Shown: positions 23,560 through 36,982, counted from the first letter of the stretch. The stretch is 64,000 nucleotides of DNA from Panicum virgatum (GCF_016808335.1 NC_053147.1:17408913-17472912), one strand, 5' to 3'. Numbers and translations: made by a program. Notes: a model not told the origin generated them from the sequence alone.

Positions 23560-24950
23560 ACTGTACTGTGGGAACTAATTCTCTCTTACTCCAGCTTTTA
23601 ATCAACCTAGCAAGCATTATTGTGGGCTTTACATCAAAACACTTTGTGCCCTACAAATCTAGCTGCATCATTTTCGTTTTGAAAATATTTAGTTAAGTAC
23701 TAACCCATCAACCCATGTTTCTGCCCATGCTATTATTAATGGTAAGAGACATAAATGTTTGAGGTTTTTTAGAGAAATGTATTGTGGGGCTCACAGCTAA
23801 TGATTTAAATTAATATTTAGGGGTTACTTCATGTTAATATTTTTTAATAATAAAAGGTTGGGTGATTTAGCTAAAAGTTTTGCAGGTTTTTTTAGGTTAT
23901 TTTTCACAGCAACATAGGCATATGAATGAATATTAGGTGTTTCTTTCTATTATTTTTCCTAATGATAGAGGTTGATAATTCAGACATAGACAGTGAAGAA
24001 GGTGGGCATATTTTTAGAAAATAAATAGATCCACTCACAGTTACTGTTAATGATGATTGGAGTAGATCCCATCGAATTGATGACAAGCTATCTCTGATTG
24101 TTTCTGTGAGGCCTTTTAAGGAATTATCTATTCTTCTAATGTGACAATCGCCTAGAGGATTAACATAAAGGCTCCTAGCAAAACTACTAATTACTAATAC
24201 TAGCCTATCAACCCGTGCTCCCGCACGGGCTAATTAGAGTTATTCGAAAAATAATCATATGACTAATAACTATAATTATCTATCTCACGCACTTCCATTT
24301 ATTAAATATTCTAACGCATACTATAATATATATATATTTATCATAATATAGTTGCAATAGATTTTATTTTGCACCACACCTAAGTGTTTGATATATATTT
24401 TAATTAAACTATTTATTTATGAATTAGTGTTCTTATCTCTTTTATCGTACATAAATACACATTGAAACTTATCATGGCCGTAGTATTTTATATAAATAAT
24501 AGTATAATAATAATAGAAATAGTAATTTAAATTTTATATTGATATACTTTTATATTTTATTATAATTATATAATTTATATTCTGATTTAGGGGTTAATTA
24601 ACTTTTTGTAATGATATAATTGAATAATTTAATACAAATTTAGGAGCTATTTTGCATTATTGTTTTAATAGCATAGGTAGGTAATTACATGAAGATTAGG
24701 GAGTTACTTTAGATTTTTTATAATGACCTTAATGGCAGAGGTGAGTAATTTAAATAAATGTTTAGGGTGTTAGTTTAGTATATTTTTATAATGGCAGAGG
24801 TGGGTAATTTATTAGAAAAGATAATAGATCCAATGACTATTATGATTAGAGTATTCAGATGGATGACTAGAAGTCTGTGATTTTTGTGAGAATTTCTACT
24901 TCTCTAATTTTTTTAAAGTGTCCACCTAGGATCATAGGTGGCTTCACGTG
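23560..24950. repeat. AT-rich repeat block of related modules
   Basis: Variants of AATGGCAGAGGTGGGTAATTTA recur near 23740, 23850, 23960, 24730 and 24790. Two related strings (near 23700 and 24197) read ACTAACCCATCAACCCATG and ACTAGCCTATCAACCCGTG. The second is followed by the hairpin CCCGTGC-TCCC-GCACGGG and then CTAAT, which resembles a Helitron 3' end. It is probably one or more non-autonomous elements. Confidence 0.5.
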
Positions 24951-24969
24951 GAGATTTTAAAGTACTGAT

Positions 24970-25137
24970 GGACTGATGCAGCATCCATACATATATCTCG
25001 CTGAATTTCTTGGACTGGTGCAGCATCCATACATATATCTCGCCGAATTTCTTGGACTGGTGCAGCATCCATACATATATCTCGCAGAATTTCTTGGACT
25101 GATGCAGCATCCATACATATATCTCGCCGAATTTCTT
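24970..25137. repeat. 42-bp tandem repeat, 4 copies
   Basis: The unit starts GGACTGRTGCAGCATCC and contains ATACATATATCTCG. Four near-identical copies start at 24970, 25012, 25054 and 25096. Because 42 is a multiple of three, frames through it stay open and give 14-residue repeats, but there is no sign that they are translated. Confidence 0.9.
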
Positions 25138-26048
25138 GACGGCAAAAATTAACCGCAAGCGCCACGTCGTCATGTTGATCAGCATCCGATGCACATTGTC
25201 GGATCGTCGTAGTACAAAGCAGCAGTACGCTCCAGTACGGCGTGCCTGCATGGCTTTGCTCTCTCCTCTCCTCACGGCCTTTTTTTTTCCCTCTCGAAGA
25301 GACGTGTACGCTCGCCTGTCTGCACTCATGCATGACACTTGACAGATGGCGGCCATGGTTTATCTCCTCCGATCAGAAGTCGGCGAAGCAGTGGCGGATG
25401 TGTATGCAGTGTTACCCTCGCGTCGCCGGAACGAGCTAGCGAGCTTTATCTCTATCCGGCCGGTCTCAAACCGTTGAACGTTGCTCGCGTGTTTCTTCCC
25501 ATTGGAACCTTACCTCGCGACAAAATGAACTTGGAGCGAGATATATTTGTCTTTGCGACCGGGCAACCGTCATTTGCTGAACACAAGAATTGAGAATTCA
25601 ATCAAGGAGTAAAACGACAAATAGAGTTGCTTATTATCGACCTGCATTATTAATTTCTAGAAATTAAACCGGTTGTGCTTCCTAGATGCCACGCATCACT
25701 GTTTTTCCCCCCTCTCTCACCGTCATGTTCTTTATTCTATCGATCAGTCTCCAAACTGCTGAACTTTCTCCGTTGCTTTCCAGCCAGTCTCATGTATGAT
25801 CGCAAGATTCACAAGAAAGAGATCTCACCGTACCTCATCACTTTCAAGATCCGCCTGGAAAATTCCCCAACATTGCATAGCACTTCCGATTACGTGAGGT
25901 TGAAACAGTTCGTCGTTGTTCGTTCTCCAGAGATTCTTCTCTGTTGCTAGTAACCTATCTATCTAGCCAGAGATAGGAGTACATCCATCATCTCACTGTT
26001 AGAGTATCTGTCGTTCCACTTTATTTTTCCGGCTGTTGCTTGCACATA
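25138..26048. other. Intergenic, nothing recognised
   Basis: Open frames here are short and without domains. Confidence 0.4.
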
Positions 26049-26283
26049 GTCCTTGTTTAGTTGTCTTCAAAATTCCAAAACTTTACAAAATTTCTCATCA
26101 CATCGAATCTTTGAACGCATGCATGAAGTATTACACAGTTTGTCTGTAATTTGCGATACGAATCTTTTGATGCGATACGAATCTTTTGAGTCTAGTTAAC
26201 CCATAATCGGATAATAATTACTAAATACAAATGAAAATACTACAGTACTTTACGCCCTAAAGTTTATGGAAATTAACAAGACC
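26049..26283. mobile_element. Tourist-like MITE
   Basis: The ends are GTCCTTGTTTAGTTG and an inverted, diverged GGTCTTGTTAATTTCC. The flanking triplet is ATA on both sides. The body shares the GAACGCATGCATGAAGTATTA string with 37038-37280. An internal 20-bp stretch (GATGCGATACGAATCTTTT type) is tandemly duplicated near 26150-26190. Confidence 0.75.
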
Positions 26284-26847
26284 ATATATGTCGATCGGCA
26301 TCACATCACACTGTGCAGATATATCAGGTTCATGCATACATGCAATTATGGGCACCTGACCTCCCTTTCCTTTCCGCACTGGGATCAGATAACTCCCGGA
26401 GCTTTTCGCACTTCAGGTGATACATGCAATGCACCTGGGTGCACCACACACACACGCCCATCACATCTTAACCACATGAAAGCGCCAGAGCAGGAGAGAG
26501 TCAAAGCTGCAGCATGTAGCAGCAGAGATCGACAGCTTTAGTTTTTCTTCATATCATCAATTACAAAAGGAACAAGCTCTTGAAGAGATGGGTTAGTTCC
26601 AAAGATTGCTCCTTGTGGCATGCATGTAATCTCCATGGCTTTTGATTAGTGTACACTTGCCACAAAAAGAAAGGAAAGACTTGTCTAATTTACGGCGAGT
26701 TACGCAAAGATTAGGACAGGTAGTAGAAGAAGAAGAAACAAAATGAACAATGATAAGAGAAGATGAAGGTTTAAACAAGAGCGCTATGCTAGCTACTACC
26801 ACCGTGCATGATCCGATCGAGCATGAGGGCTGGAGCAAAAAGGTTAG
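26284..26847. other. 3' flank of the RAV gene
   Basis: No coding signal. The part nearest 26847 is the likely 3' UTR of the minus-strand RAV gene. Confidence 0.45.
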
Positions 26848-28005
26848 CTAGGTCAGCGCGAAGTCTATGCATTGCTTCTTGAAAATCATGTGTGGAGTAG
26901 ACGCGGCGATGGCGTCTCTAGCTCTCTTGTTCGTCATCATGGGCAGCATCTCCTCCTGCTCCGGTGCCACCGTCGGCTTCGGCGGCGTGAGCAAGTCCAC
27001 GCCGAAGAGCCTCACCGCCTTCACCGCGTGGGGCGGCGTGGTCGCCGCGTTGGCGAAGGACGTGGTCTTGGGCCGGACCTTGCAGTCGATGAAGAGCTGC
27101 TTGCCGGCGGAGCGGTAGAACCCGACGGCGTCGCCGGCGTGCAGGCCCTTCTCCTTGACGAAGCGGCTCCAGCCCTTGGTGAGCACGTAGCTCTGGCTGC
27201 TGTTCCAGTAGGAGTACCGGAACCTCCACACCTTCCCCGCGGCGTCCTCGAAGTTGAGGAGCACGCCCTTGCACTCGCCGGTGACCGAGGCGGCGGCCGG
27301 GAGCTGGAGCGGGAAGTGCTTCTCCGCGTGCTGCTTCGGTATCACCAGCCGGTTCAGCTTCCCCACGTCGCTCGGCGTCACTGTCTTGTCGAAGAGGTGC
27401 TCGCGCGCCGCGGCCGCGGAGGCCGCCGAGGGCGGCGACGAGGCGGGGTTCTTGGGCGGCGGCGAGGGGGACGCGGCGGCGAAGGCGCGCCTGTTCTGCG
27501 CGAGCTCCTCGAGGTAGGTGTGCTTGCGGAGCATGTCGACGACCTCGGCCTTGGATCGGGACGCGAGGAACCGGAGCTCGGCGGCGGACTCCGGATCGGA
27601 CTCTGAGAGCGGGCGGAAGTTGGTGACGGCGTCGCGGCCCCGGAACCGCTGCGCCGCGACGTCGTAGGCGCGCGCGGCCTCGGCCTCGCCCGTGAACGTG
27701 CCTAGCCACACGCGCTGGTGCCGCTCGTAGATCTGCGCGCCCCACCGCCCGTTGGGCTGCGGCACCACGCCCTTGTACTTGGACGACGGCAGCTTCCCGC
27801 CGACCGCGCCGGCGGCGGCGGCGCGCCCCGCGCCGCCCGAGTCCGCCTCCGCGCCGGGCTCCGCCGCGTCCATCACCGCGCTGGCTCCGCTGCCCACGCG
27901 CTGCAACGGCCTGCTGCTCGGCGCCGCCGGCGCCGGCGCCTGCTTCTTCCCCGTGGACGCGCCGCCGCTGCTCAAGTCGTCCAGGAGGCAGCTCGTGCTG
28001 TCCAT
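26848..28005 (-). CDS. RAV-type transcription factor (AP2 + B3 domains)
   Basis: A single exon of 385 codons. Residues about 75-132 form an AP2/ERF domain ([20 protein letters not shown], then WLGTF and [19 protein letters not shown]). Residues about 204-312 form a B3 domain ([20 protein letters not shown], then [20 protein letters not shown]). In RAV proteins the two domains bind CAACA and CACCTG half-sites. RLFGV at residues 332-336 is the known B3/RAV repressor motif, so a repressor role in the nucleus is likely. The N-terminus is Ser/Ala-rich and low in complexity. It resembles the rice Os01g0693400 type more than the other RAVs I know. The ATG at 28005 was chosen because MDS(T/S)SCL is the conserved start. 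Intronless structure is usual for the family. High GC gives long shadow frames on both strands. Confidence 0.95.
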   Translation of the reverse strand: MDSTSCLLDDLSSGGASTGKKQAPAPAAPSSRPLQRVGSGASAVMDAAEPGAEADSGGAGRAAAAGAVGGKLPSSKYKGVVPQPNGRWGAQIYERHQRVWLGTFTGEAEAARAYDVAAQRFRGRDAVTNFRPLSESDPESAAELRFLASRSKAEVVDMLRKHTYLEELAQNRRAFAAASPSPPPKNPASSPPSAASAAAAREHLFDKTVTPSDVGKLNRLVIPKQHAEKHFPLQLPAAASVTGECKGVLLNFEDAAGKVWRFRYSYWNSSQSYVLTKGWSRFVKEKGLHAGDAVGFYRSAGKQLFIDCKVRPKTTSFANAATTPPHAVKAVRLFGVDLLTPPKPTVAPEQEEMLPMMTNKRARDAIAASTPHMIFKKQCIDFALT

Positions 28006-28104
28006 CCGATCACTACACCCACGCGATCGAAAGAGGGGATGCTTGGGGAAGATTCAAGCTGTGGAAAATGGTGGGGGAAGGACAAGTGAAGGGGGTGTGG
28101 GTGT

Positions 28105-28113
28105 GATATATAG
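28105..28113 (-). promoter_or_regulatory. TATA box of the RAV gene
   Basis: The minus strand reads CTATATATC about 100 bp upstream of the start codon, predicting a short 5' leader of about 70 nt. Confidence 0.6.
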
Positions 28114-29898
28114 GGGGGAGGTCAGGTCAGGTGAGTGTAGCATAACACTAAACCACACCCTCTCTCTCCATAGGTATACTAATAATAAAGTGTACATGGG
28201 CATATGTTCCTTTTTGTTGCGTTTTAATTAGTATAGATATGCTTTTTTACGTATGATAATAGTTTTGTGATGGATTAATAATTAATTAATTGGTATGTGT
28301 GTGATGGCCTCATGCTGGGTGTATAGTAGTACCTCATGGGCTTGTGTTGGTGTGGGTCAACTCAAAGTGAAGGTGATGTGATGGTGACCCCCAGGGACCA
28401 CGCTGGGTCGGGTGTAATTATCCTTGCAAATATTGTTTTGTTTTTTAAAAAATATAGAGAGCTGGGATCTTTCTTTTATTTTTCTGTTGGTATTGTTCTA
28501 GCTTGGGAGGAAAAGGAAAAGTAAAAAATTGCCTGTGGAATGTGGACTAGCAATGTCGCTAGCTACCACAGTCATGCTTGGTGTTTATGCTAGCTCCAGC
28601 TATAGGCAGCTACTACTGTACTGCAGGCATCTTGCGTGCAGGTCATGGTGATGGTAAATGGTGACCGTGACGGTGTGGTGCAGTGGTGGCAGAGTTTTCC
28701 GGAGTTTCCAGAGGATGGATACGCATCTCTACGTCAACAGCGTTCTCGATTCCGATATTTACTCAACTATTCACTAGCTAGTTTGCTTGCTTGATTACCC
28801 GAAATGCCCCTGGTGTAGATTATAGGAGCCTATACATAGCTAGAAGATTATTGCTGCTGCTGTTTTTTTTTCTTTTTTTTAAGAGACTTCAGCTCCAAAG
28901 CACTTCCTTCTAATTGCAAGAATCATCAATTGAGTTTAGCATATTTGCGTGAACCATGTGATTCCTCAAGCTGCTTATTGACTACTGGACCTGCTGGCTG
29001 TGATCTCCACAGAGGTCAAAATCAATAATGCCTACTGTGCGCTGGAATCGATGAAAGATCGTCAGAGGTTTGGTGTTAAGCCTTTTGTTTTTGACAAATG
29101 GTTTTGGCATCACAAAAATATTGATCCAGTAGCCTAGCTATTTGTTTTTGTGAAATAGATATGTATACCTAGTAGCACACATGCGTGTTGTGAAAGAAAA
29201 TTAGGTAGAGACACATCAACGTTTTAGTAGCGATCATGGCCACTGACCTTACTTAAATAAGGTCAATGGTCCACCCAGTAGTACATTTAAATTATTATGT
29301 AATTCTCAGTCGTCCCACATGATGCTTGAACTGAAGTGGGCTCACGGCATTGGATGGATTTTAGCATGCATAATACTACAAGTGTCCTCTCAGCAGATAA
29401 GCGTGGATCTATATGCATCCTCACATAATTAATTCGGAGCTTGCTAGTTGGAAAAAAATGACAAGTCGTAAAGCAGATAGCTCAGGCGCGCAAGTTGGCC
29501 GGTAATTCAGCGCGCGCTAGCTGGACTGATATGTATGCAAAGACAAGAGGATATGATGCATTATTATAGCAGCATGTAGCACAGAATTTAATCTGGTCAG
29601 GTTTGACGTTGCTGTAGATGATGCTGTTGCCTGTTGGCCGGTTGCGTTGTCGATCGTGTCGCTGAATGAATAAGCAGGGGTAAATTGGTTGTGCCGTGTG
29701 GTCGAATATGCAGGAACGACTTGGTACACGGCTTGCAACGTCGCGATAAGTCAAGCAGAACTACTACAAGCAAAGCAAGTACCAAAACGTCTGGTACATT
29801 CTTCCTAAAAAATTACTCTTCGGATAAATCTACATATCTATAATTTGCAAATATACCTCAAAACTTAGCACATAAAAGAAAATCTTATGTGTAACCAC
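28114..29898. other. Intergenic, upstream of the RAV gene
   Basis: No gene seen. A TATACTAATAATAAAG string near 28175 is typical of the end of some grass DNA elements, but no partner end was found. A T-rich run is at 28862-28881. Confidence 0.4.
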
Positions 29899-30424
29899 AG
29901 CAAAAAGTCCAATTTACTCCTTTCAAGTATAGCCAAATTCTAAACAACCTCCTAAACTATAACTTGGTTCAATTTACCCCCCTAAACTATGCAATTTAAT
30001 CCATTTTACCCCTATATACAATTTATCTTTTTTATTTTTCCATACACAAATTGAATTTTAATTTTAAATTTTGCAAGACAGTAATGGACATCAGAATCCA
30101 TATTAAAAAAATTGTTATTATTTTTCATCATTATTTTTCATATAATTTTATACTCCAATGATTAATTTATTACTAAATATTTTAATATATCAAAATAATT
30201 ATAAAAAATTATGATGTATTTTTCTAAGATGTGTTATGATGTGTACTATCATCTTGTAAAATTTCAACTTAAAACTCCACCTATGTATGGAGAAATGAAA
30301 AAAGACATTGTATTAGAGGTAATTTGAACCAAAGGGCATAGTTTGGAGTGTAAAATTACCTAAATTATAGTTTAGAGGGTTATCTAAACTTTGACTATAG
30401 TTTAGGGAGTAATTTATACTTTTT
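29899..30424. mobile_element. MITE, Mutator-like ends
   Basis: The left end AAAAAGTCCAATTTACTCC matches, inverted, the right end AAAAAGTATAAATTACTCC. The AT-rich interior has inverted similarity (CCTAAACTATA / TATAGTTTAG). A 9-bp target duplication was not found. Confidence 0.55.
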
Positions 30425-30927
30425 TTCTAAATTAAAATGGTCGGCTGCGCATGCATGCAGCCCAAATACCTGTATTAACAGAGATGGGGAGATAGCAGCT
30501 GCATTGATAATGCCATGCGTGCTATAGCTAGCTTCTCCGATTCCACCTGCTAAAAACAGATAAGCCAGCCCAATGAGGCGCCAACAGGTGTGTTCGCACG
30601 CAATTATTGGCTAATAAGCCGAGACAGGAGGGAGAGCGACGACCCAGGTCCACGCGCACCGCGCCAATGATTGTACATGCACCGGCGGCGAGGAGCCGAG
30701 ACCCCGAAGCCACGGCAAAGCGAAGCGCATCAGAGCCAGCTCGCCACGTCGGCGCCGCGACATGCGCCATGCGGCCGGCCGGCCGGTCCATGCGATGCGG
30801 CGGCCGATGGTAAAAGGGGGAAGGCCGCCGCCGCCGAGGCCACAGCGTGGAGGTATGGGCGGGGCCGGGTCGCGCGCAGGTGCCTGCTCCTTGGCGCGGC
30901 GGTCCGGCGGGGTCCATGAGGCGCCCG

Positions 30928-30958
<31 letters not shown>

Positions 30959-33900
30959 CGGGGAGGCAGCCAGGCAGGGGCGCGCGGCCGCGGCGTGGCG
31001 TTCACATGAAGGGTGGACCAGCCGGCACGACGCGACCCGGCCGGGCCGGGCGGCCCGCCTCTCCCTATCCGCCGCCGCCCGCCGCTCCCTATCCGCCGCC
31101 GCCCGCCGCTGGGGCGCGCCAGGTGCATCCCCCCGAGGCCCGGCGCGCAGCTGTATCGGCAACAGCGGCCGTAGCCTTTGCTCATTAGCCAAGCCTTGGG
31201 TGGCCACCACCGGCGCGTGCGTCCGTCCATCCGACCACGGGGCGTCCATCACTGCCAGTCTGTCACTGCCGATGCCTAGCTATCAGCTTGCTTCCTCATC
31301 CATCTCTCGAACTGTGCAGTGTGAACGAATCCATACACACCCAGACGGATCGATCGAAGCATGGGTCCAGCCTCGGATCCCCCAAATCTCTAGCAAGGCG
31401 ATTTTCTTGGTTAATTTGGTCTGCAAAAAGAAAAGAGAGGGCATTTATTTTTTTTATCTTAACAACACTTGTGGAAAGAAAGCCGCAGCATCAAGATGAG
31501 GAGGTGGATGGCGTGGCGTATATTAGCTTTCCGAAAAGTGGCCCGTACTACGTGATCAATCTCTCTATCTATCAATCAAAGATGGTCGATCGGATCCTCG
31601 GATTAGTTTAGGACGTGTGCAGTGGGTGGTTAAGAGCATATATATCAGCGCGTGGCTGACGACCGCATTTCCCTATTCCACGTGTGCATTGATCGAGAGG
31701 CCCCAAAGCCATCGTGTGCTGGTGCCGTCGTGTCGCTTTTTATCCATTTCTATTTTATTTTACGGCTCGTTCGTGACGTCATAAGCCCCCCCTGTTCTTT
31801 ATGCGCAGCACAAGAGGCACGGAGAGAGAGTTCCCGTGTGCCACAACTCTCTCTCTCTCCCCCCCAACAACTTGCTTGCCGACTGTTTGCGAGAGCGAGA
31901 GGCCGGCGGCCGGTGCTGCAGCATAAAATATTATCACGCACGGGCGGTCGATGCGCGGCACACGAGCCGGCCGGGCCGTCCTTATCTCACGGCACGCGTG
32001 TCGACCGAGGTCGTGTGCACACATCTAGTATCTTTCTTTCTGTCATTCTTCCACGGTCTAGCTTTAATTCTCCGTAACCACGTACGTCATCACATCTTTA
32101 AATCTGTGTGCGATATTCCTCTAGCTCCATGCATCCATCTTACTCGATGCGATCGATCACATACCCAAACCCAGTAATAATCCAGATTAATCAAGCACGC
32201 GTGCGCGCGCACGAACCGAAGCGAATATATATGTATCGATCACGCACACGCACATACGACGCCATGCCGCCTGTCGTATCGCACCAAAAGAGAGAGCGCC
32301 CATTTTTTTTAATCGGGAGATCATCTGTCGAAGAACATCGATCGATACCACGCACGCCTTTAAATTCCGGCCCTCAAGTGCTTGCTTACTCATCATCCTA
32401 GGGTTACATATTACATACTCCATGTCATCGATCACCACCACACAATGCACGCGTGCGCACGTTCGATCGTGTACGCACCGATCGCGTCGCCGATTGGGGG
32501 TTCCGCGATCCGGGCGCTTTTGTTAATCGCGGTGGGTTTATCCAACTGATGTGGCACTTTTTGTTTGGGGGCGCAGCATCAGACGACGTAGGCGCACTCT
32601 GATCTTCAGCTAGAGCCCAGATCTGTAAAGTCCGGCCGGCTGCCGTCGGTAGATAGATGGATATGATGCTGCGAGATCAAAAGAGTACTCTTTCCAACGT
32701 GGGCAGCTAGCTAGCTGAGATAACAATCATTTGGCGCACATTTTCCTTGACCGGGATTGCAAATTTTAATTCGCTGCCCTTTTGACCAATGGCCAGGCTT
32801 CTCCTGTCCGTGCATGTTGCGTCCATCCATGCACGGTAATATAATGCATTTTTTTCTTTTTTCCTTAACGGTTGAACCGCAGGCATTTCTGGACACTATT
32901 AATCGCTCTCAATTGCTACCACCGCCACTAGCGGATAGTACCATTATTCGAGTACCATTTCTGTTTTTATATTTTTTTACTAATATCTCCGAATTAAATC
33001 CAGGGGGTGATGAGCTCCCACTACATGTGATGGCGCCAAGGCCTTAGTTTTAATTGTTATCTTGGGGAAAGGTCTCAATAATGATGCATCTAGTTCAAGC
33101 TGATCCCGGGATGGGCATGTTGTTGATATGCATCCTTGGAAAAAAAAAATGCATGCTGTTCCTGGCAGGTGGGTTCGGTAATGATGTCGCAGTCATCACA
33201 TGCATGTGCAGTGGTGGTCATACTGATCGAAATGCTCCATGCGTTGGGTTGATCCTTTTTTTTATCGTACACTGGGCAGAGGATTTACCAAGCACTTGAT
33301 CCCCAGGGAAAGTTGAAACACGTGGCAGTTTATGCAAATGGCTAACGCCCGGGTGGGTTCCGTCACCTAACTTTTGGTTCGCGTATATATATATCACGTA
33401 CGTGTCATACCCGCCATGCCGTGATACAGTAACCATATTACTGATCGGATCATCATCATCCCTCTGTTTTACTTGGCGAGCAATAAGACAAACAATAATC
33501 ACGGCGGAAAAATAGAAGAAGCAAGATGTGTGTGTGTGTGTGAATACCTAAAATGGGGGGGGGGGGGGATTCTGACACTCACTGTCAGGAGAAAAAAATG
33601 AGATCAGTGGCGCGCTTTTTTCTCCGGTACGGTTGTCATATACTACTACAGATTCACATTCACGATGCCAAATTTGTTGCTGTCTCATACATATTTTACA
33701 CTTCCACGCATGTGGACTGAACCGGGGGTAGGTATTTTTTTCCAACCAAATTAAGATGCGTTAAATTAGACGCGTAGGAATGAATAACCCTCCGCGGCGC
33801 CGCAAACCCCGCTCCATGAGCTTGCATTGGCAGGCATCTGAGACTGGGGCATTGACGAAACGGCCCGGACACCTGACACGCCGACAATCCACACCATCAA

Positions 33901-35500
33901 GTTGCCACGGACAGTACACACAGGTCCTGCCTGCAGTTAGGATCCTTCTAGGAAGCTGCATATATATACGCCTGCGTCCAACATGCCTATGCTTGTGTGC
34001 GCACACGGTTGATCGATCTGATGATGATGCCGGGAGGAACACTCGATGGCAGCCGCATGTTTATGAATCACTAAGATTTAAGAACAAAGTTTAATTATTT
34101 ACACGATCGGGATCGCTGCATTGACCTGTAATTACACTGGAGTGGTGGACTCCGGGACATACATGGCTCGGTACAGACGCAGCCACGTACGCGAACGCGA
34201 CAAACAAGGGTTTAGCAGCGGCGGTACCTCGTCTACACGCATGTCTCATGCGAGTCGGTCAATGTTGGATCCACTTGCTTTATCCTACGGTACCGCGCGC
34301 GGGTCGTCGTCGATCTTGACCTCGGGCTCTGTGACAAGTCTTTGCAGGTTAAAAGTCTCCATACATACAGCAGGTAAAAAAAAGAGAATAGAATCCCAGC
34401 GCGTGCTTGTGCCATTGTGTGTGCGTGTGGGTGTGTCGGGACTCGAGAGTAGCAAGCTGCAAGCGACGACGACCCGTTTCACGTTCTCAAGTCTTGCATG
34501 GTAGTAACTCTCACGACGTGACAACTGACAAGCGCGGTAAAAAGAAACGGGTGATGTTGGCTGTAGCGATGGTAATTGGTAACGCTGGCTTTGAATACTT
34601 GAAGGGTAGGGGTAAGAGCGTAAAAAATATGCGCGCGTCTGAACGCGGGGGAAGAATATGCGCGCGCGGCCTGCAGACCGACCTCCCACGCAATGGGGGC
34701 AAAATGCTTGGAAGTTACTCCGTGGAACAGGTCGTCGTCGTCGTGCGTTCCCTCTCCCTCCCGTCACATGGCGAGAGCCAGCTGAGACCTGGCTGCTTCA
34801 GTGCTTCACAAGTTCGCCGCTCTGACATTTTTACTGCCGCCAGAGCAAGCAGCGGTAAGCCGGCCGGTAATAAACTACAGGGACCTCAACGTTCTGCGGG
34901 TCTCTCGGTCTCTCCAGCAAATCATCGGCGTGGTAACTTGGCCTCTTTTTGTTGTCCACTTGTCGGTGAGTGATAATTACTTACTTTGACGAGGTAATTA
35001 AGCTGCCTATATAGTAACTGGAAACTGGTCAGATCAGGGGCTGTCCGGTCGATCTGCATATCCGTGTGTGGCAAGTTGCATCGTCACGCATGCCCGCGTG
35101 CTAGTAGCTAGAGGTTCGTCGTCGTCAGATCAGCTTGGGATTAATTCTCTCATGGCGGCCGTTTCAAGCAAGGAACTGCCTCTGGTTGGTGACTAGGGAT
35201 GAAGCGCCCGTACGCCACACCTTCACATGTGTGTTGTGTTGGTGGATCGGCTTAAATTTGCCACTTTATCGAGCTTTCTCGTCTGTGGAGAAGCACGCAC
35301 GCAACGCAAACCATGTACTCACTCCGTGGATGCGCCCTATACTTGGCACGCTACTAACTGCCCGCATAGGGCGCGGTTAGCTGTCGCTGAAAGGGGACAT
35401 CTCCATGTGTGTTCTCCAGCCCAGCCTGCGCGATGTTTTCTTGAGTATCAGCCCACGTCCAGCCCATGTAGCAAAGCAAAGTATGTTTTACTCTAATATA
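30425..35500. other. Long intergenic region, no gene recognised
   Basis: 30640-31250 is GC-rich with a G30 tract (30929-30958) and a 23-bp tandem repeat (CTCCCTATCCGCCGCCGCCCG type, near 31060-31107). 33522-33541 is a TG microsatellite and about 33555-33568 a G14 run. Long open frames in the GC-rich part lie on all strands and lack domains. Many GATCGATC strings are present. Confidence 0.4.
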
Positions 35501-36632
35501 TAAGATCTAGGACTGATCATTATTTTATTGGGGCACGTGTATCTTAGTTTGTATATTTTACGATTTGTGCCTGCTATTGTTCCCCATAGTTGCTCCTAAA
35601 GAGAGAGAAATTGTATTGACCATGAATGAAGAAAAAAAACAACAACGACATCACCCACATGCATTCAAATTTAAATGAGATAAAAATAATTTGTTTAATA
35701 CTAAATGATCAATCTCGAATACTAGGAACAAACATTTTAACAACACAAATAAATAATTATTTTAAAAAATATTTTACATAATGAGCAAATAATTATGTTC
35801 AACGAATAAAATATTAAACATCACGAACAACTAATAAAAATAAATATTGTGAACAAATAAGCCAACACAGCCAACCAATTTAATATAAAAACAAACAAAT
35901 AATTTGGCACTGCACACGGATTAGTTAGATGCAGACAAATAATTTTACATAAATAAAAGATACATCTACAACATAAGGGAATATTCTTATAATACACTTG
36001 CTAAACAAGTTATTATATGAAGGAAACAAATTATAAAAGAACTCTACACGACACAGGCTCACCTTACATAACTTCTAAATGCGGATAACAAGTTAGTTAA
36101 ACAAAATATGAAATTGAAAAGTAAATATTACTGAAAAGAATAGAAAATAAGAAATGAAGAAATGAAGAAACAAACATCGCGGGCATCAAAATAAGCTAAT
36201 TGATAAAACATAAAGATTACATAAAGTAGATTAGAAGGATCAAACAAAAAGAATTAGAAATGAATAAGAAAATGGAAAAGTAAAAGATAAGAATAAAGAT
36301 TTGTTAAGATCAAATGCATCCTCGTTAAGATCCATTTATAAGAACAAATATGAATGATATGGATTGTTAAAAAATAAATTAGAAACTGGATAAATAATAT
36401 CTATATGAAAATTAGAAGAAAACAATCTTAAAATAAAGGAAAGGAAGAAAGAGTATACGCATGCGGGTTGAAGAAGAAACAGAAAAAAGAAAACGGTATG
36501 GAATAAGAAAATGGATGGAAAAGAAAATAAAAAAGAGAAAACAAGGAAAAATGTATAATCGATCGAACCCAACAGACCAGCATGCTATTTTTGTCCAATA
36601 ACACTCTTAGTTTGGTCCAACAATAACATCCA
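35501..36632. other. AT-rich intergenic stretch
   Basis: Very A-rich on the plus strand, with strings such as AACAAATAATT and AAATAAATATTG repeated. No coding signal or terminal repeat was found. Likely a decayed transposon. Confidence 0.4.
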
Positions 36633-36738
36633 AATAAATATGTTTTTTTTTGAAACAAAACCGGCAGGAGAACTGCCTGTTATATTAATAAATATGTTTT
36701 TTTGAAATGAAATCGGCAGGAGAACTATCTGTTATATT
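36633..36738. repeat. 53-bp tandem duplication
   Basis: The unit starts AATAAATATGTTTTTTT and contains CGGCAGGAGAACT and CTGTTATATT. Two copies start at 36633 and 36686. The string resembles the common 3' tail of grass retroelements. Confidence 0.85.
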
Positions 36739-36835
36739 AATAAGAATTTTGATGTGAGAGAAGATTGAAGTCAATTGGAAAAGCAAATCCGCTTTTTTTT
36801 GGGGTGTGGGGGTGGGGGGGGGGGGGGGTTGAGGG

Positions 36836-36982
36836 CAGGGGCGAAGCTAGCCGAGCTGACTATCGGGGTCTTCTCCATTAGAAGGTTGGGGTCGAAGCTG
36901 CTAGAAATAGGGATTTCCATTGAGTTTCCCAGATTTTATCAGGGTCGGCTGACCCCAATAAAGACATGCAGCTCCGCCACTG
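36836..36982. mobile_element. hAT-like MITE with GTTGAGGG target duplication
   Basis: The ends are CAGGGGCGAAGCT and the inverted CAGTGGCGGAGCT. Perfect 8-bp repeats GTTGAGGG lie at 36828-36835 and 36983-36990. 147 bp, non-coding. Confidence 0.85.

Noticed and set aside
24970..25137. CRISPR-like array
   Set aside because: Units are contiguous with no unique spacers, and this is a plant nuclear sequence; it is a minisatellite.
26872..27745. Long open frames overlapping the RAV gene on both strands
   Set aside because: Shadows of a GC-rich gene; the RAV frame has clear AP2 and B3 domains.
30611..31252. Open frames of 130-245 codons in the GC-rich intergenic part
   Set aside because: They run through a G30 tract and simple repeats, overlap on all strands and have no domain.
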